A stretch of 64,000 nucleotides of DNA from Flavobacterium buctense. Lineage in GTDB: Bacteria; Bacteroidota; Bacteroidia; Flavobacteriales; Flavobacteriaceae. The position numbers were made by a program, and so were the translations under genes. Shown piece after piece: positions 50,635-59,866 of the stretch. The notes below the pieces were generated by a model. It had not been told where the DNA came from, did no database searches, and saw only the letters and a program-made list of their open reading frames with translations. Numbering within the stretch: the stretch's first letter is position 1; each line of letters opens with the position of its first letter. The stretch spans positions 744,001 to 808,000 of the forward strand of contig NZ_JACTAB010000001.1 of NCBI RefSeq assembly GCF_014486695.1, written 5' to 3'.

Positions 50635-52146
50635 ATGGAAACCAATCAAACAATAGCACAAATACAAGATTTTAAAGGCAAATACCCTAAACAACTTTGG
50701 TATTTATTTTTCAGCGAAATGTGGGAACGATTCAGTTTCTATGGAATGCGAGGCATGTTGTACTACTTCATGGTTCATGAATTGTTTATGAAAGATACCG
50801 ATGCCAATTTACAATATGGTGCTACTCAAGCATGGGTTTACGCTTTTACTTTTATAGGAGGATTGTTTGCAGATAAAATATTCGGATTTAGAAAGTCACT
50901 TTTTTGGGGCGGATTATTAATGATTGTTGGAAGTATTATTTTGACCATTGATCCAAAACAATTTTTCTTTTTGGGCGTTAGTTTTAATATTGTAGGTACC
51001 GGATTTTTTAAACCCAATATTTCTTCAATGGTTGGAAAGCTTTACCGTGATGATGATAATCGTCGTGATGCCGGTTTTTCTTTGTTTTATGCAGGAGTTA
51101 ATCTTGGCGCATTAATTGGTGGATACATTTGTATTGCTGTTGGGAAAAGCGAACTTTGGGCGAATATAGTACCAGAAAATTTGCGTTGGAACGCTGCTTT
51201 TGGTTTTGCCTCTGTCGTAATGATTCTAAGTTTGCTAACCTTTACACAAACACAAAAAAGTTTGGGAGAAATAGGATTGTCTCCTCTTTTAAATGTCACA
51301 CCAAATAAAAAAAGAATACTTGAATGGTCTACTTATATAGGTTCAATTTTAATTGTGCCAATTATAATAGTAATGGTCTCCAATACCCAATACACAGATT
51401 ATTTTATGTATGCTATTGGCCCAATATCAATACTGTATCTTCTTTATGAAATGAAAGGGTTTTCAGTTGCCGAGAATAAAAAACTGATTGCAGCCTTGAT
51501 ATTTATGTTGTTCTCTATTGTTTTCTGGGCGTTTTTTGAGCAAAGCGGGGGTTCACTTAGTGCATTCGCTGCCGATAATTTGAATAATACCGTATTAGGA
51601 ATAAAACTAGATCCTAATGGCGTGAATAATTCGGCCAATTCATTGTTCGTAATTGTCTTTGCGGCTTTGGTTGGAATCGTTTGGCTTTGGATGGCTAAAA
51701 AGAAAATAGAACCCAATACAGTGGTAAAATTCGGGTTAGGGTTTCTATTCTTAGCGGGTGGTTTTTGGGTGTTTTATTACACTAAATTCTTCGCTGGTTC
51801 GGATGGAAAGACTTCCTTGGATTTATTCACTTTTGGATGGTTTATTATAACTTTTGGGGAATTGTGTTTATCACCAATAGGCATGAGTGCGATGACTAAA
51901 CTTTCACCTCAAAAAACACAAGCGGTAATCATGGGAATGTGGTTTTTAGCCAGTGCTTACGGTCAGTATTTTGCCGGATTACTTGGGGCAAACATTGCAG
52001 AAGCTTCTGAGAATTCGTCAAACTTAGAAAAATTAAATGTTTATGCGGATGGCTATGAACAATTAGCGATTTATGCGCTGATAGCCGGAGTTGTCCTTAT
52101 TTTGATTTCTCCATTGGTCAAAAAATTAATGCAAGATGTAAAATAG
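50635..52146 (+). CDS. POT-family proton-dependent peptide transporter 3
   Basis: A 503-residue paralogue of the two preceding carriers. FSEMWERFSFYGMRGMLYYF (about 24-43) holds the ExxERFxYYG-type motif; GTGFFKPNISSMVGKLYRDD and FGELCLSPIGMSAMTKLSPQ (partly quoted) are the second and third signatures. About 14 helices are seen. It begins one base after transporter 2, so the pair is co-transcribed and probably translationally coupled. The usual length of the family and all motifs are present, so it should be active in uptake of di- and tripeptides. Confidence 0.93.
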   Translation: METNQTIAQIQDFKGKYPKQLWYLFFSEMWERFSFYGMRGMLYYFMVHELFMKDTDANLQYGATQAWVYAFTFIGGLFADKIFGFRKSLFWGGLLMIVGSIILTIDPKQFFFLGVSFNIVGTGFFKPNISSMVGKLYRDDDNRRDAGFSLFYAGVNLGALIGGYICIAVGKSELWANIVPENLRWNAAFGFASVVMILSLLTFTQTQKSLGEIGLSPLLNVTPNKKRILEWSTYIGSILIVPIIIVMVSNTQYTDYFMYAIGPISILYLLYEMKGFSVAENKKLIAALIFMLFSIVFWAFFEQSGGSLSAFAADNLNNTVLGIKLDPNGVNNSANSLFVIVFAALVGIVWLWMAKKKIEPNTVVKFGLGFLFLAGGFWVFYYTKFFAGSDGKTSLDLFTFGWFIITFGELCLSPIGMSAMTKLSPQKTQAVIMGMWFLASAYGQYFAGLLGANIAEASENSSNLEKLNVYADGYEQLAIYALIAGVVLILISPLVKKLMQDVK

Positions 52147-52173
52147 CCGACAGTTTTTGGTACTGTTTTTGTA

Positions 52174-52181
52174 TATATTTG
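52174..52181 (+). promoter_or_regulatory. Candidate -7 box of the thioredoxin-like gene
   Basis: TATATTTG matches TAnnTTTG, 17 bases before the ATG. The nearest TTG (52157-52159) has a short 14-base spacer. Confidence 0.4.
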
Positions 52182-52198
52182 TAAAAAATTAATAACAC

Positions 52199-52666
52199 AT
52201 GAAAAAAGTATTCCTTACGTTATTCCTGGTTTTAGGGTCTTTAACGATACAAGCACAAGAATTAACCTGGCAAACAGATATCAATAAAGCCATGGAGATT
52301 TCAAAAAAATCAAAAAAACCAATTATGTTATTCTTTACCGGAAGTGATTGGTGTGGTTGGTGTATCCGTTTGCAAAAAGAAGTTTTAAAAACACCAGAGT
52401 TTGCTAAATGGGCCAAAGATAATGTTGTTTTAGTGGAATTAGATTTTCCTAGAAGAACACCACAACTACCTGAAATTCAGAAACAAAATATGGAATTGCA
52501 ACAAGCGTTAGGCGTTAGAGGATATCCTACTGTTTGGTTTGTGAATGCAACCAAGAAAGATGGTAAAATTAATCTAGAGCAATTAGGAAGCACAGGTTAT
52601 GTAGCCGGCGGACCAACTCCTTGGTTGGAAGGCGCTAATAAAATTTTAGCTCCCAAAAAAGCCTAA
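52199..52666 (+). CDS. Exported thioredoxin-like protein (CGWC)
   Basis: A 155-residue protein with a signal peptide (1-19, LGSLTIQAQ) and a thioredoxin fold. FFTGSDWCGWCIRLQKEVLK (about 45-64) contains the redox pair Cys52-Gly-Trp-Cys55 in a form common in the thioredoxin_7/DUF953-like exported group. RGYPTVWFVN has the cis-Pro. It should reduce or isomerise disulphides in the periplasm, though the partner is not known. It is a single gene after the peptide transporters; its terminator is a hairpin inside the end of the convergent comEC gene. Confidence 0.9.
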   Translation: MKKVFLTLFLVLGSLTIQAQELTWQTDINKAMEISKKSKKPIMLFFTGSDWCGWCIRLQKEVLKTPEFAKWAKDNVVLVELDFPRRTPQLPEIQKQNMELQQALGVRGYPTVWFVNATKKDGKINLEQLGSTGYVAGGPTPWLEGANKILAPKKA

Positions 52667-52676
52667 TCTATTTGTT

Positions 52677-54701
52677 TTAAATTTTATAGAATCCCTTTTC
52701 ATTTGTATAGTGAAAAGGGATTTTTTCTTTTCTGCATGTGGCTTCCCAAAGACGGACATAACTTTTAAAGTTTGAACCATCCGCTATAATTTCTTTGGGT
52801 TTACAAACATAAAGTAAGCGCTCTAAGTTAAGTTTTGGCGAATGAGTGATAATCAATATATCAGGTTTTATTTTTTCAGAATAAATGGCCAAACTGTCAA
52901 TTAACAGTATCTTTTTTTCTTTGAAATAAAATAGGTTTTGAAGCTTCATTTTTTTCTTGACTTCACAAAAGTTTCCAACCAAATAAGATTGTATAGATAA
53001 ATTTTGATGCAAAGTATTCAAAATGCTGTCATTGCTGTACACGATTACCGATTCATTCTGTCTTTGGACCATAATCGTGTTTTTTCTAGCGTGGAATACA
53101 ATTAATTCTTGGGTATGGTTTGTTCTAAATTTGGTGCCGATACTAACGGCTTGTAACACAATAATACTTATCAAAACTGTTGCTGTTCTTTTGAAGTCTG
53201 GTTTTTTATAGCAAAGAAATATTGCGATTATAATCAAATAGGAAGCCCAAAGCATTGTTGAAGTAAACGAAATGTTTGTGAAGACAAAATCTTCAAAGGA
53301 AGCAATCCACTGAATAAGATTGTTTTGCAATTCGATTAGTAATTCTAGAGGTTTTACAATAATCAATGGGACTTTTTCAAAGCTAGCTATTACAATAGCC
53401 ACTAAACCTAAAATCATAATAATTCCCAGCAAAGGAAGTACTATAACATTGGTCAAAAAGAACAAACCGGGGAATTGATGGAAATAATATAAACTTAAAG
53501 GCATTGTGCCAATTTGTGCCGCAAAAGAAACGGTCAATATGCCCCAAATATATTGAGTGATTTTATGTTTTGGTTGCCAGATATCAGTTAACAAAGGTTG
53601 AAGCCAAAGTATAAAAAACAAGGCCAAATAACTCAATTGAAACCCAACATCAAATAAAAATGAGGGTTTCCAAAGCAGAATTAATAACATTGAAACCAGT
53701 AAGGTGTGAAAGTTATTTATGGTTCTTCTAAAATGATTTCCGATAGCAACAATCGAAAACATGGTCACAGAACGTACTACAGAAGGCGCTAATCCGGCCA
53801 ATATGCCATAACTCCATAATGATAAAAGAATCAGCAGTAGTTTGATTAATGCATTTTTCCGGGTATTAGCCATTGGCTTTAAAAGAAAGGTGATAAACAA
53901 CAGTATGAAGCCAACATGAAGTCCGGAAACCGATAAAATATGAACAGCGCCAGCCCATTGGTAATCCTTTAAAGTTTCCGGAGAAATGTCTTGTTGTTGC
54001 CCAAGTAATAAAGCAATCATAATATTGAGCTCTTCTTTTTTGAAATTTGAAAGCTGAAGATTTTGTATGATTTGGGTTCTAAAATTGGAAAAGGCAGTCC
54101 AAAGATTCGATTCGGTTTCGTCAAGAATAATTTGCTTTTCATTCACATAAACTTGCCCATAAATCTCTTGATTCTCTAGGTATTTGCCATAATCAAACTG
54201 ATTGGGATTGTAGGGGTTTTTATTTTGGTAAATACTGCCAATTACTTCTACATGACTACCAATGGACCAATCGTCAATTTGATTAGGCTTTCTAATATTG
54301 AGAATAAGATTGCCCAAACTTTGTTGATTGTCAATGCTGGTAACTGTTGAGATATAGCGAGAATTTTTAGCAGTATTTTTTAATTTTTCATGAAGAACAA
54401 GCTTAATTTTGTGTGATGAATTCTCTTCAATCTGATGGAGATAATGATTTGGACGTAAAGATTCCTTGTGAAAAATGCAAGTTGTAATGCCAATAATAAA
54501 AGAAACCAATAAAGTGAAAGTCCCAAAAAGGAATTTATAAATGGGTTTTTTAGAAAAAAAATGAAATAGAGTTAAAAATAGGACTCCAATCAAAAGACTT
54601 ATCAATGCCCAAATCGGTTCAGGCGGGTACTTTTGATAAAAAAGTATCCCCAAAACAAAGCACAAAGTTAGCCTTGCTAATGGAAATTGTAAGATTTTCA
54701 T
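52677..54701 (-). CDS. comEC: ComEC/Rec2-family DNA uptake channel protein
   Basis: A 674-residue membrane protein. An N-terminal DUF4131 part (about 25-190) contains two or three helices and an OB-like soluble domain (GSHVEVIGSIYQNKNPYNPNQ). The Competence domain follows (about 220-490, beginning MIALLLGQQQDISPETL and with HILSVSGLHVGFILL, the family hallmark). The last 130 residues resemble the C-terminal tail of other ComEC proteins but lack the HxHxDH metal motif of the beta-lactamase-like domain. It would carry single-stranded DNA across the inner membrane in natural transformation. It is the last gene after nlpC/p60-like, lpxB and surE, and encodes the hairpin terminator of the opposite gene in its 3' end. 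Confidence 0.9.
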   Translation of the reverse strand: MKILQFPLARLTLCFVLGILFYQKYPPEPIWALISLLIGVLFLTLFHFFSKKPIYKFLFGTFTLLVSFIIGITTCIFHKESLRPNHYLHQIEENSSHKIKLVLHEKLKNTAKNSRYISTVTSIDNQQSLGNLILNIRKPNQIDDWSIGSHVEVIGSIYQNKNPYNPNQFDYGKYLENQEIYGQVYVNEKQIILDETESNLWTAFSNFRTQIIQNLQLSNFKKEELNIMIALLLGQQQDISPETLKDYQWAGAVHILSVSGLHVGFILLFITFLLKPMANTRKNALIKLLLILLSLWSYGILAGLAPSVVRSVTMFSIVAIGNHFRRTINNFHTLLVSMLLILLWKPSFLFDVGFQLSYLALFFILWLQPLLTDIWQPKHKITQYIWGILTVSFAAQIGTMPLSLYYFHQFPGLFFLTNVIVLPLLGIIMILGLVAIVIASFEKVPLIIVKPLELLIELQNNLIQWIASFEDFVFTNISFTSTMLWASYLIIIAIFLCYKKPDFKRTATVLISIIVLQAVSIGTKFRTNHTQELIVFHARKNTIMVQRQNESVIVYSNDSILNTLHQNLSIQSYLVGNFCEVKKKMKLQNLFYFKEKKILLIDSLAIYSEKIKPDILIITHSPKLNLERLLYVCKPKEIIADGSNFKSYVRLWEATCRKEKIPFHYTNEKGFYKI
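52690..52726 (+). terminator. Terminator of the thioredoxin-like gene, inside the comEC coding end
   Basis: AATCCCTTTTCA (52690-52701) and TGAAAAGGGATT (52711-52722) form a perfect 12-bp stem with a nine-base loop, then a T run to 52726. It falls within the last 17 codons of comEC. Confidence 0.8.
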
Positions 54702-54741
54702 GTAACTAAATTACACGAAAACTTTCAAATATGAAAGAAAA

Positions 54742-55410
54742 TTACATTAAAATTCTATTTATTTGTACGAAAGTTCTATTATAATAGGGTTCTCGTGTGG
54801 AAGAAATGATAACGCCACTTTGAGTAGAGGAATGGATAAACTTAACTTCATCATTGTTGACTTCAATGACCATGCCTACATGATTGATTCTTCTGCCACG
54901 ATTGATAAAGAATATCAGGTCGCCTTTTTTAGCATTCGATAAATCAACTTTAGTGCCAACAGTTGCCATTTCATGAGACGAACGCGGTAATGTAATGTCA
55001 AATTTTTTGAAAGTAGAATAAACCAATCCGGAACAATCAAAACCGGATTTAGTCGTTCCACCGGGACGATAACCAACACCCAAATTGTCTGAAGCACTAT
55101 TAATCAGTTGTTTGATTAAATAACTTGCCTCTTCATTTTCTATAACAATATCATCGTCATTTTTATGGTTAAGACCAATAGTCTTTTGTGTGGTATTTTG
55201 CTTTAAGGCAAGATCCTGACTTTTATTTTTCTTTATTTTCTCGGTATACTTTGCAGTAGTATTAGTTGTCGGTTTTGGCTCAGAATACAATCCTTTTTTT
55301 ACGGCAAGGTCTTTTGAAGTAACTATAGTAGAAGTCGGTTTACAAGCCGTAAAGAGAAGAAAAAGAAGCGATATGTATGTGATATTTTTCAAATAAAAGT
55401 ATTTGTACAA
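54742..55410 (-). CDS. NlpC/P60 (C40) peptidase lipoprotein
   Basis: A 222-residue lipoprotein (signal ending LLFTAC, Cys23). A polar linker rich in T and K (25-95) precedes the NlpC/P60 domain (about 98-222): GFDCSGLVYSTF (123-134, catalytic Cys126), TLPRSSHEMA, GDLIFF and RINHVGMVIEV (174-184, catalytic His177). It cleaves the peptide stems of peptidoglycan, probably gamma-D-Glu to diamino acid bonds. The residues after Cys (KPTSTIV) are not acidic, so it is probably periplasmic. It is 40 bases from comEC and 28 from lpxB, same strand. Confidence 0.92.
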   Translation of the reverse strand: MYKYFYLKNITYISLLFLLFTACKPTSTIVTSKDLAVKKGLYSEPKPTTNTTAKYTEKIKKNKSQDLALKQNTTQKTIGLNHKNDDDIVIENEEASYLIKQLINSASDNLGVGYRPGGTTKSGFDCSGLVYSTFKKFDITLPRSSHEMATVGTKVDLSNAKKGDLIFFINRGRRINHVGMVIEVNNDEVKFIHSSTQSGVIISSTREPYYNRTFVQINRILM

Positions 55411-55438
55411 AAGTAAAAAAATGCGTTTGGAATCAAAA

Positions 55439-56551
55439 CTACTTCAAATCATTTATGATAAATTTAGCAGTTTTTTCACTGGCCCCAATACCTCCTAATT
55501 TGGCTTCCAGTAGGTTGTATTTTGCTAAAAGTGATTTTCTGTAATCTTCATTTAGTAACTTAAAAAGTTCTTTTTTTAGATTTTTTGAGTTGAATTGGTC
55601 CTGAATTAATTCGGTTACTACTTCTTCATCCATAATTAAATTGACTAAGGAAATGTATTTCAAAGTTATAATTCTTTTAGCAATTTGATAAGAGATGAAA
55701 CCGCCTTTATAGCAAACTACTTCAGGTACTTTGAACAATGCAGTTTCTAATGTAGCCGTACCGGAAGTTACCAAAGCGGCTTTGGCTACACTCAACAAAT
55801 CATAAGTTTTGTTCGAAATGAATTTCACATTTTTATTGGTCAAAAATTGCTCATAAAAATGATAATCCTGACTCGGCGCACCTGCAATTACAAATTGATA
55901 ATCACTGAAATCATCTACGATACTTAGCATTACACTCAGCATTTTAGAAATCTCTTGTTTTCGGCTTCCGGGAAGAATGGCAATAATGGGTTTGTCATCT
56001 AGATTGTGTTCTTTTCTAAAAGACGATTCGGTAGTTTTTTCTCTATTGTGAATCGCATCTATCAATGGATGACCAACAAAATCAACTTTAAAATGATGCT
56101 TAACTTCAAAGAATTCTTTTTCAAAGGGAAGAATGACAAACAGTTTGTCAAAATCTCTTTTTACCGCTTTAATTCGGTTTTCTTTCCAAGCCCAAATTTG
56201 GGGTGCAATATAATAATGGGTTTTGATGCCACGTTCTTTAGCCCATTTGGCAATGCGCATATTAAACCCAGGATAATCAATAAAAATAATCACATCTGGA
56301 TTGAACTTTTCGATATCGGCTTTGCAAATTTTTATGTTATTCAGTATGGTTTTCAGATTCATTATCACTTCAGCAAATCCCATAAAGGCCAATTCACGAT
56401 AGTGTTTTACCAAAGTGCCGCCAACGTTTTGCATCAAATCACCACCCCAAAAACGGATTTCTGCTGAAGCGTCTTCTTTGTAAAGTGCTTTCATCAAATT
56501 GGAACCATGTAAATCGCCTGAAGCTTCGCCGGCAATGATGTAATATCTCAT
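55439..56551 (-). CDS. lpxB: Lipid-A-disaccharide synthase
   Basis: A 370-residue GT19 glycosyltransferase. It joins 2,3-diacylglucosamine-1-phosphate and UDP-diacylglucosamine to make the lipid A disaccharide at the inner membrane. Motifs include IIAGEASGDLHGSNLMKAL (5-23), RELAFMGFAEVIMNL (about 52-66, GFxEV), IDYPGFNMRIAKWAK (about 91-105), YIAPQIWAWKENR and ILPGSRKQEI (about 194-203). A late SGTATLE matches the GT-B donor loop. It is ten bases after surE, the usual partner in Bacteroidetes. Confidence 0.95.
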   Translation of the reverse strand: MRYYIIAGEASGDLHGSNLMKALYKEDASAEIRFWGGDLMQNVGGTLVKHYRELAFMGFAEVIMNLKTILNNIKICKADIEKFNPDVIIFIDYPGFNMRIAKWAKERGIKTHYYIAPQIWAWKENRIKAVKRDFDKLFVILPFEKEFFEVKHHFKVDFVGHPLIDAIHNREKTTESSFRKEHNLDDKPIIAILPGSRKQEISKMLSVMLSIVDDFSDYQFVIAGAPSQDYHFYEQFLTNKNVKFISNKTYDLLSVAKAALVTSGTATLETALFKVPEVVCYKGGFISYQIAKRIITLKYISLVNLIMDEEVVTELIQDQFNSKNLKKELFKLLNEDYRKSLLAKYNLLEAKLGGIGASEKTAKFIINDLK

Positions 56552-56561
56552 CTGTAAAATA

Positions 56562-57332
56562 TTATAAATCCCAAGAATTTAATTGCTGAATAGCATGATG
56601 TGCTGTCAAATCAAACTGCACAGGAACTATTGAAATATAGCCTTTAGACAATGCCCATTCATCAGTGTCTTCCCCTTTGTCTTGATTAACAAACTCTCCG
56701 GTTAACCAATAATAATCTTTGCCATATGGGGTTTGTCGTTTGTCAAATTTCTCCATCCAAATGGCTTTGGCTTGGCGACAAATTTTAATGCCTTTGATAT
56801 CATCGTATTTCAATTTCGGAAAGTTTACATTCAAAATCGTGCCTTCGGGTAATTTTTTGGTCAAAACTTCTAAGGCAATTTTCTTGATAAAAGGCTTTAT
56901 GGTTTCAAAATCAGCATTCCAAGCATAATCCAATAAGGAAAAGCCTATTGCCGGTATACCTTCAATACCTGCTTCAACCGCAGCACTCATGGTTCCCGAA
57001 TAAATTACATTAATCGAAGAATTTGAACCGTGATTGACGCCTGATACACATAAGTCGGGTTTCTTTTTCAAAATTTCATTGACGGCCAATTTCACACAAT
57101 CCACAGGAGTTCCGGAGCAAGCGTATTCTGTAATGACTGCATTTTCGGCAGAAACTTTGTTTAAATATAAAGTACTGTTGATGGTAATAGCATGACCCAT
57201 GGCGCTTTGAGGACTGTCAGGAGCAACGACAATAACATCTCCGATTTCGGCCATGACGTCAATTAAAGCTCTAATTCCCGGCGCATTGATGCCATCGTCA
57301 TTGGTAACTAAAATAGTGGGTTTGGTTATCAT
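56562..57332 (-). CDS. surE: 5'/3'-nucleotidase SurE
   Basis: A survival-protein-type nucleotidase. I prefer the ATG at 57332 (MITKPTILVTNDDGINAPGI), giving 256 residues, because SurE starts just before the NDDG motif; an in-frame ATG at 57353 would add seven residues. Metal residues are in VTNDDG (about 9-14, Asp pair), SAMGHAITIN (Ser) and SGVNHGSNSSINVIYSGTMS (Asn), all present. It removes phosphate from nucleoside 5'- or 3'-monophosphates in the cytoplasm. Divergent from prc with a gap of about 200 bases. Confidence 0.93.
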   Translation of the reverse strand: MITKPTILVTNDDGINAPGIRALIDVMAEIGDVIVVAPDSPQSAMGHAITINSTLYLNKVSAENAVITEYACSGTPVDCVKLAVNEILKKKPDLCVSGVNHGSNSSINVIYSGTMSAAVEAGIEGIPAIGFSLLDYAWNADFETIKPFIKKIALEVLTKKLPEGTILNVNFPKLKYDDIKGIKICRQAKAIWMEKFDKRQTPYGKDYYWLTGEFVNQDKGEDTDEWALSKGYISIVPVQFDLTAHHAIQQLNSWDL

Positions 57333-57427
57333 TTTTTTTAAATTCTGTAACAAAGAAAGTTATTTTAACGACTTACTGTGTATGCAAAATTAACCATTTT
57401 AAGGCTTTACCACGCTACATTTTTTTA

Positions 57428-57461
57428 TAACTTTGAAGCAATTGCCGTTCTGTGAGGAACG
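57428..57461. other. Intergenic region with a TAnnTTTG box and a small hairpin
   Basis: TAACTTTG at 57428-57435 on the plus strand matches TAnnTTTG. CGTTC (57446-57450) and GAACG (57457-57461) pair around TGTGAG. The block GAGGAACGAAGCAA that follows resembles a dispersed intergenic repeat often seen in Bacteroidetes. Confidence 0.35.
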
Positions 57462-57541
57462 AAGCAAATCATTTTAACAAAATTTTATCTGACAAGGAAA
57501 ATCTTGGCATGGTTTTTTGTTTAATTTAGACCAAATAATTA

Positions 57542-59818
57542 ATGAATATTATAATGCAGTTTATGAAAAGAAATTATAAAGCATTACTGGTAGTTTTAAC
57601 ACTATCGGTGGCCTTATTGGGATTCAGTTTGTTTCCAAGTAAGAAAGAATCCGATCCGGAGAAAGATAAGTTGTTGATTGAGTTGTTGACTTTTGTAATT
57701 GAAAAAGGGCATTATGATCCGGCCGCTATTGATGATACTTTTTCAAAAGGGGTTTATAAAGATTATTTGAATGCTTTAGATCCCTCAAAACGCTTTTTTT
57801 TACAATCCGATATTGATGAATTCGCTAAATATGAAACGAAAATCGATGATCAGATTTTAAACAAAGAATTGGATTTTTTCGATTTGACTTACACTCGATT
57901 AATGAAGCGAATGGAGGAAAGCAAAAACTACTATAAAGAGGCTTTAGACAAGCCATTTGATTATAAAAAAGAGGAAACTTTTAATGCGGATTATGAAAAT
58001 TTGCCTTATTGTAAGTCGGTTTCAGATTTAAAAGAAAGATGGCGTTTACAAGTGAAACTTTCAGCATTATCGTCTTTGGTGGAAAAACAAAAACTGCAAG
58101 AAGATTATGCCAAAGATTCTAAAAAATCGATTGAAGAACGATTGAAAGAATACAAAGAAAGTTTAGGGGAAAGAATAACGCCTGAATTGGAAAAGAAATT
58201 TGTAGAAAATGCAAAGAAAAAACAATCAGAAGCTCCAAAAACATTCGAGCAATTAGAGAAGGAAACCCGAGAAAGTACACTAAGTTCTCTAAATGACAAT
58301 TTCAACTTTATAAAAGATTTAGAACGCGAAGATTGGTTTTCGGTATATGTAAATGCCATTGCTTCTCGTTTTGATCCGCATACTTCTTATTTTGGACCAA
58401 GCGAAAAAGAACGTTTTGATTTGAGCATGAGTGGCAAATTAGAAGGAATTGGGGCGCGTTTGCAAAAGAAAAATGACTTTACTGAGATTTCTGAATTGAT
58501 TTCAGGTGGTCCGGCATGGAGAGGAAAAGAATTAGAAGCAGGTGATGTTATCTTAAAAGTAGCCCAAGCTGATGGTGAACCGGTTGATGTTGTAGGTATG
58601 CGTTTGGATGATGTGGTTAAAAAGATTAAAGGGCCAAAAGGAACAGAAGTTCGTTTAACCGTAAAGAAAACTGATGGAACTATTAAAGTGATTACGATTA
58701 TCAGAGATGAGGTAGAAATTGAAGAAACTTATGTAAAATCGAGTGTAGTAGAGAAAGATGGTTTCAAATACGGTATTATTTATTTACCAAAGTTCTATAT
58801 CGATTTTGAAGATCAAAACAGTCGTGATGCCGGAAAAGATGTTGCTATTGAAGTAGAAAGATTGAAAAAAGAAGGTGTTCAAGGAATTGTAATGGACGTT
58901 AGAGATAACGGAGGCGGTTCTTTGAAAACCGTTGTAGATATTGCCGGATTATTTATTGAGCAAGGACCAATTGTACAAATCAAATCGGCTGCCGGTAAAA
59001 AAGAAGTGTTGTATGATAGAGATGCTAAAGTACAATGGGACGGACCATTAGTAGTCATGATTAATGAGTTTTCGGCCTCAGCTTCTGAGATTTTAGCTGC
59101 AGCGATTCAGGATTACAAACGTGGCGTTGTTATTGGAAGTAAACAATCTTACGGTAAAGGTACGGTTCAAAATGTGATTGATTTAAATCAGTTTGTCCGC
59201 GGTAGTACTTATGGTGATTTAGGAGCTTTGAAAACAACGACGCAGAAATTCTACAGAATTAACGGTGGTTCTACACAGTTAGAAGGAGTGAAAAGTGACA
59301 TCGCCATTCCGGACCGATATGCTTATTTGAAAATGGGTGAAAGAGACATTGACAATGCCATGCCTTGGGACAAAATTGATGCTGCTGATTATAAAATATG
59401 GGACAAACAAAACAATTTCGATTTGACCATATCCAAAAGCAAAACCAGAATGCAAAACAATAAACAATTGCAATTGATTGATGACAATGCAAAATGGTTA
59501 GACGAGCGAAACAAAGAGAACGTTTACAGTCTAAATATTGATAAGTTTAAAGCAGAGCAAAAAGCTTTAGAAGAAAAAAATAAAAAGTACAAACCCATTG
59601 TAGATTATAAAAATGCTTTCGATTTTAATTCACTTCCTTATGAAATAGAAAGTATGAAAAATGATTCGGTACTTAAAGAGAAGCGTGACAGATGGCATGA
59701 AAGTTTGTCAAAAGATATTTATATAGAAGAAGCAATTCATATTTTAAACGACTTACAATCGGAGAACAATAAAGGATTGTCTACTAAATTAAAAAAAGAT
59801 AAAGTTGTAAAATCTTAA
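57542..59818 (+). CDS. prc: Tail-specific (C-terminal processing) protease Prc
   Basis: A 758-residue S41A protease. A signal anchor (about 9-31) is followed by an N-terminal helical domain (35-280), a PDZ domain (about 300-385, GGPAWRGKELEAGDVILKV), and the S41 catalytic part with DVRDNGGGSL, NEFSASASEILAAAI (Ser within 511-515) and SYGKGTVQ (Lys539). A C-terminal DUF3340-like region completes it. It degrades misfolded or tagged envelope proteins and trims peptidoglycan enzymes in the periplasm. The start could also be the ATG at 57563 (MKRNYKALL), giving a better signal peptide; I keep 57542. A strong terminator at 59836-59866 follows. Confidence 0.93.
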   Translation: MNIIMQFMKRNYKALLVVLTLSVALLGFSLFPSKKESDPEKDKLLIELLTFVIEKGHYDPAAIDDTFSKGVYKDYLNALDPSKRFFLQSDIDEFAKYETKIDDQILNKELDFFDLTYTRLMKRMEESKNYYKEALDKPFDYKKEETFNADYENLPYCKSVSDLKERWRLQVKLSALSSLVEKQKLQEDYAKDSKKSIEERLKEYKESLGERITPELEKKFVENAKKKQSEAPKTFEQLEKETRESTLSSLNDNFNFIKDLEREDWFSVYVNAIASRFDPHTSYFGPSEKERFDLSMSGKLEGIGARLQKKNDFTEISELISGGPAWRGKELEAGDVILKVAQADGEPVDVVGMRLDDVVKKIKGPKGTEVRLTVKKTDGTIKVITIIRDEVEIEETYVKSSVVEKDGFKYGIIYLPKFYIDFEDQNSRDAGKDVAIEVERLKKEGVQGIVMDVRDNGGGSLKTVVDIAGLFIEQGPIVQIKSAAGKKEVLYDRDAKVQWDGPLVVMINEFSASASEILAAAIQDYKRGVVIGSKQSYGKGTVQNVIDLNQFVRGSTYGDLGALKTTTQKFYRINGGSTQLEGVKSDIAIPDRYAYLKMGERDIDNAMPWDKIDAADYKIWDKQNNFDLTISKSKTRMQNNKQLQLIDDNAKWLDERNKENVYSLNIDKFKAEQKALEEKNKKYKPIVDYKNAFDFNSLPYEIESMKNDSVLKEKRDRWHESLSKDIYIEEAIHILNDLQSENNKGLSTKLKKDKVVKS

Positions 59819-59835
59819 TGGTATTTATGCCAAAA

Positions 59836-59866
59836 GAAAAGCCACCAATTTGGTGGCTTTTTTTAT
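59836..59866. terminator. Terminator between prc and the coiled-coil gene
   Basis: AAAGCCACCAA and TTGGTGGCTTT pair with almost no loop, flanked by A and T runs, between convergent genes. It can serve both. Confidence 0.88.

Noticed and set aside
56006..56467. 153-codon open frame opposite lpxB
   Set aside because: It mirrors the conserved LpxB sequence and has no independent support.
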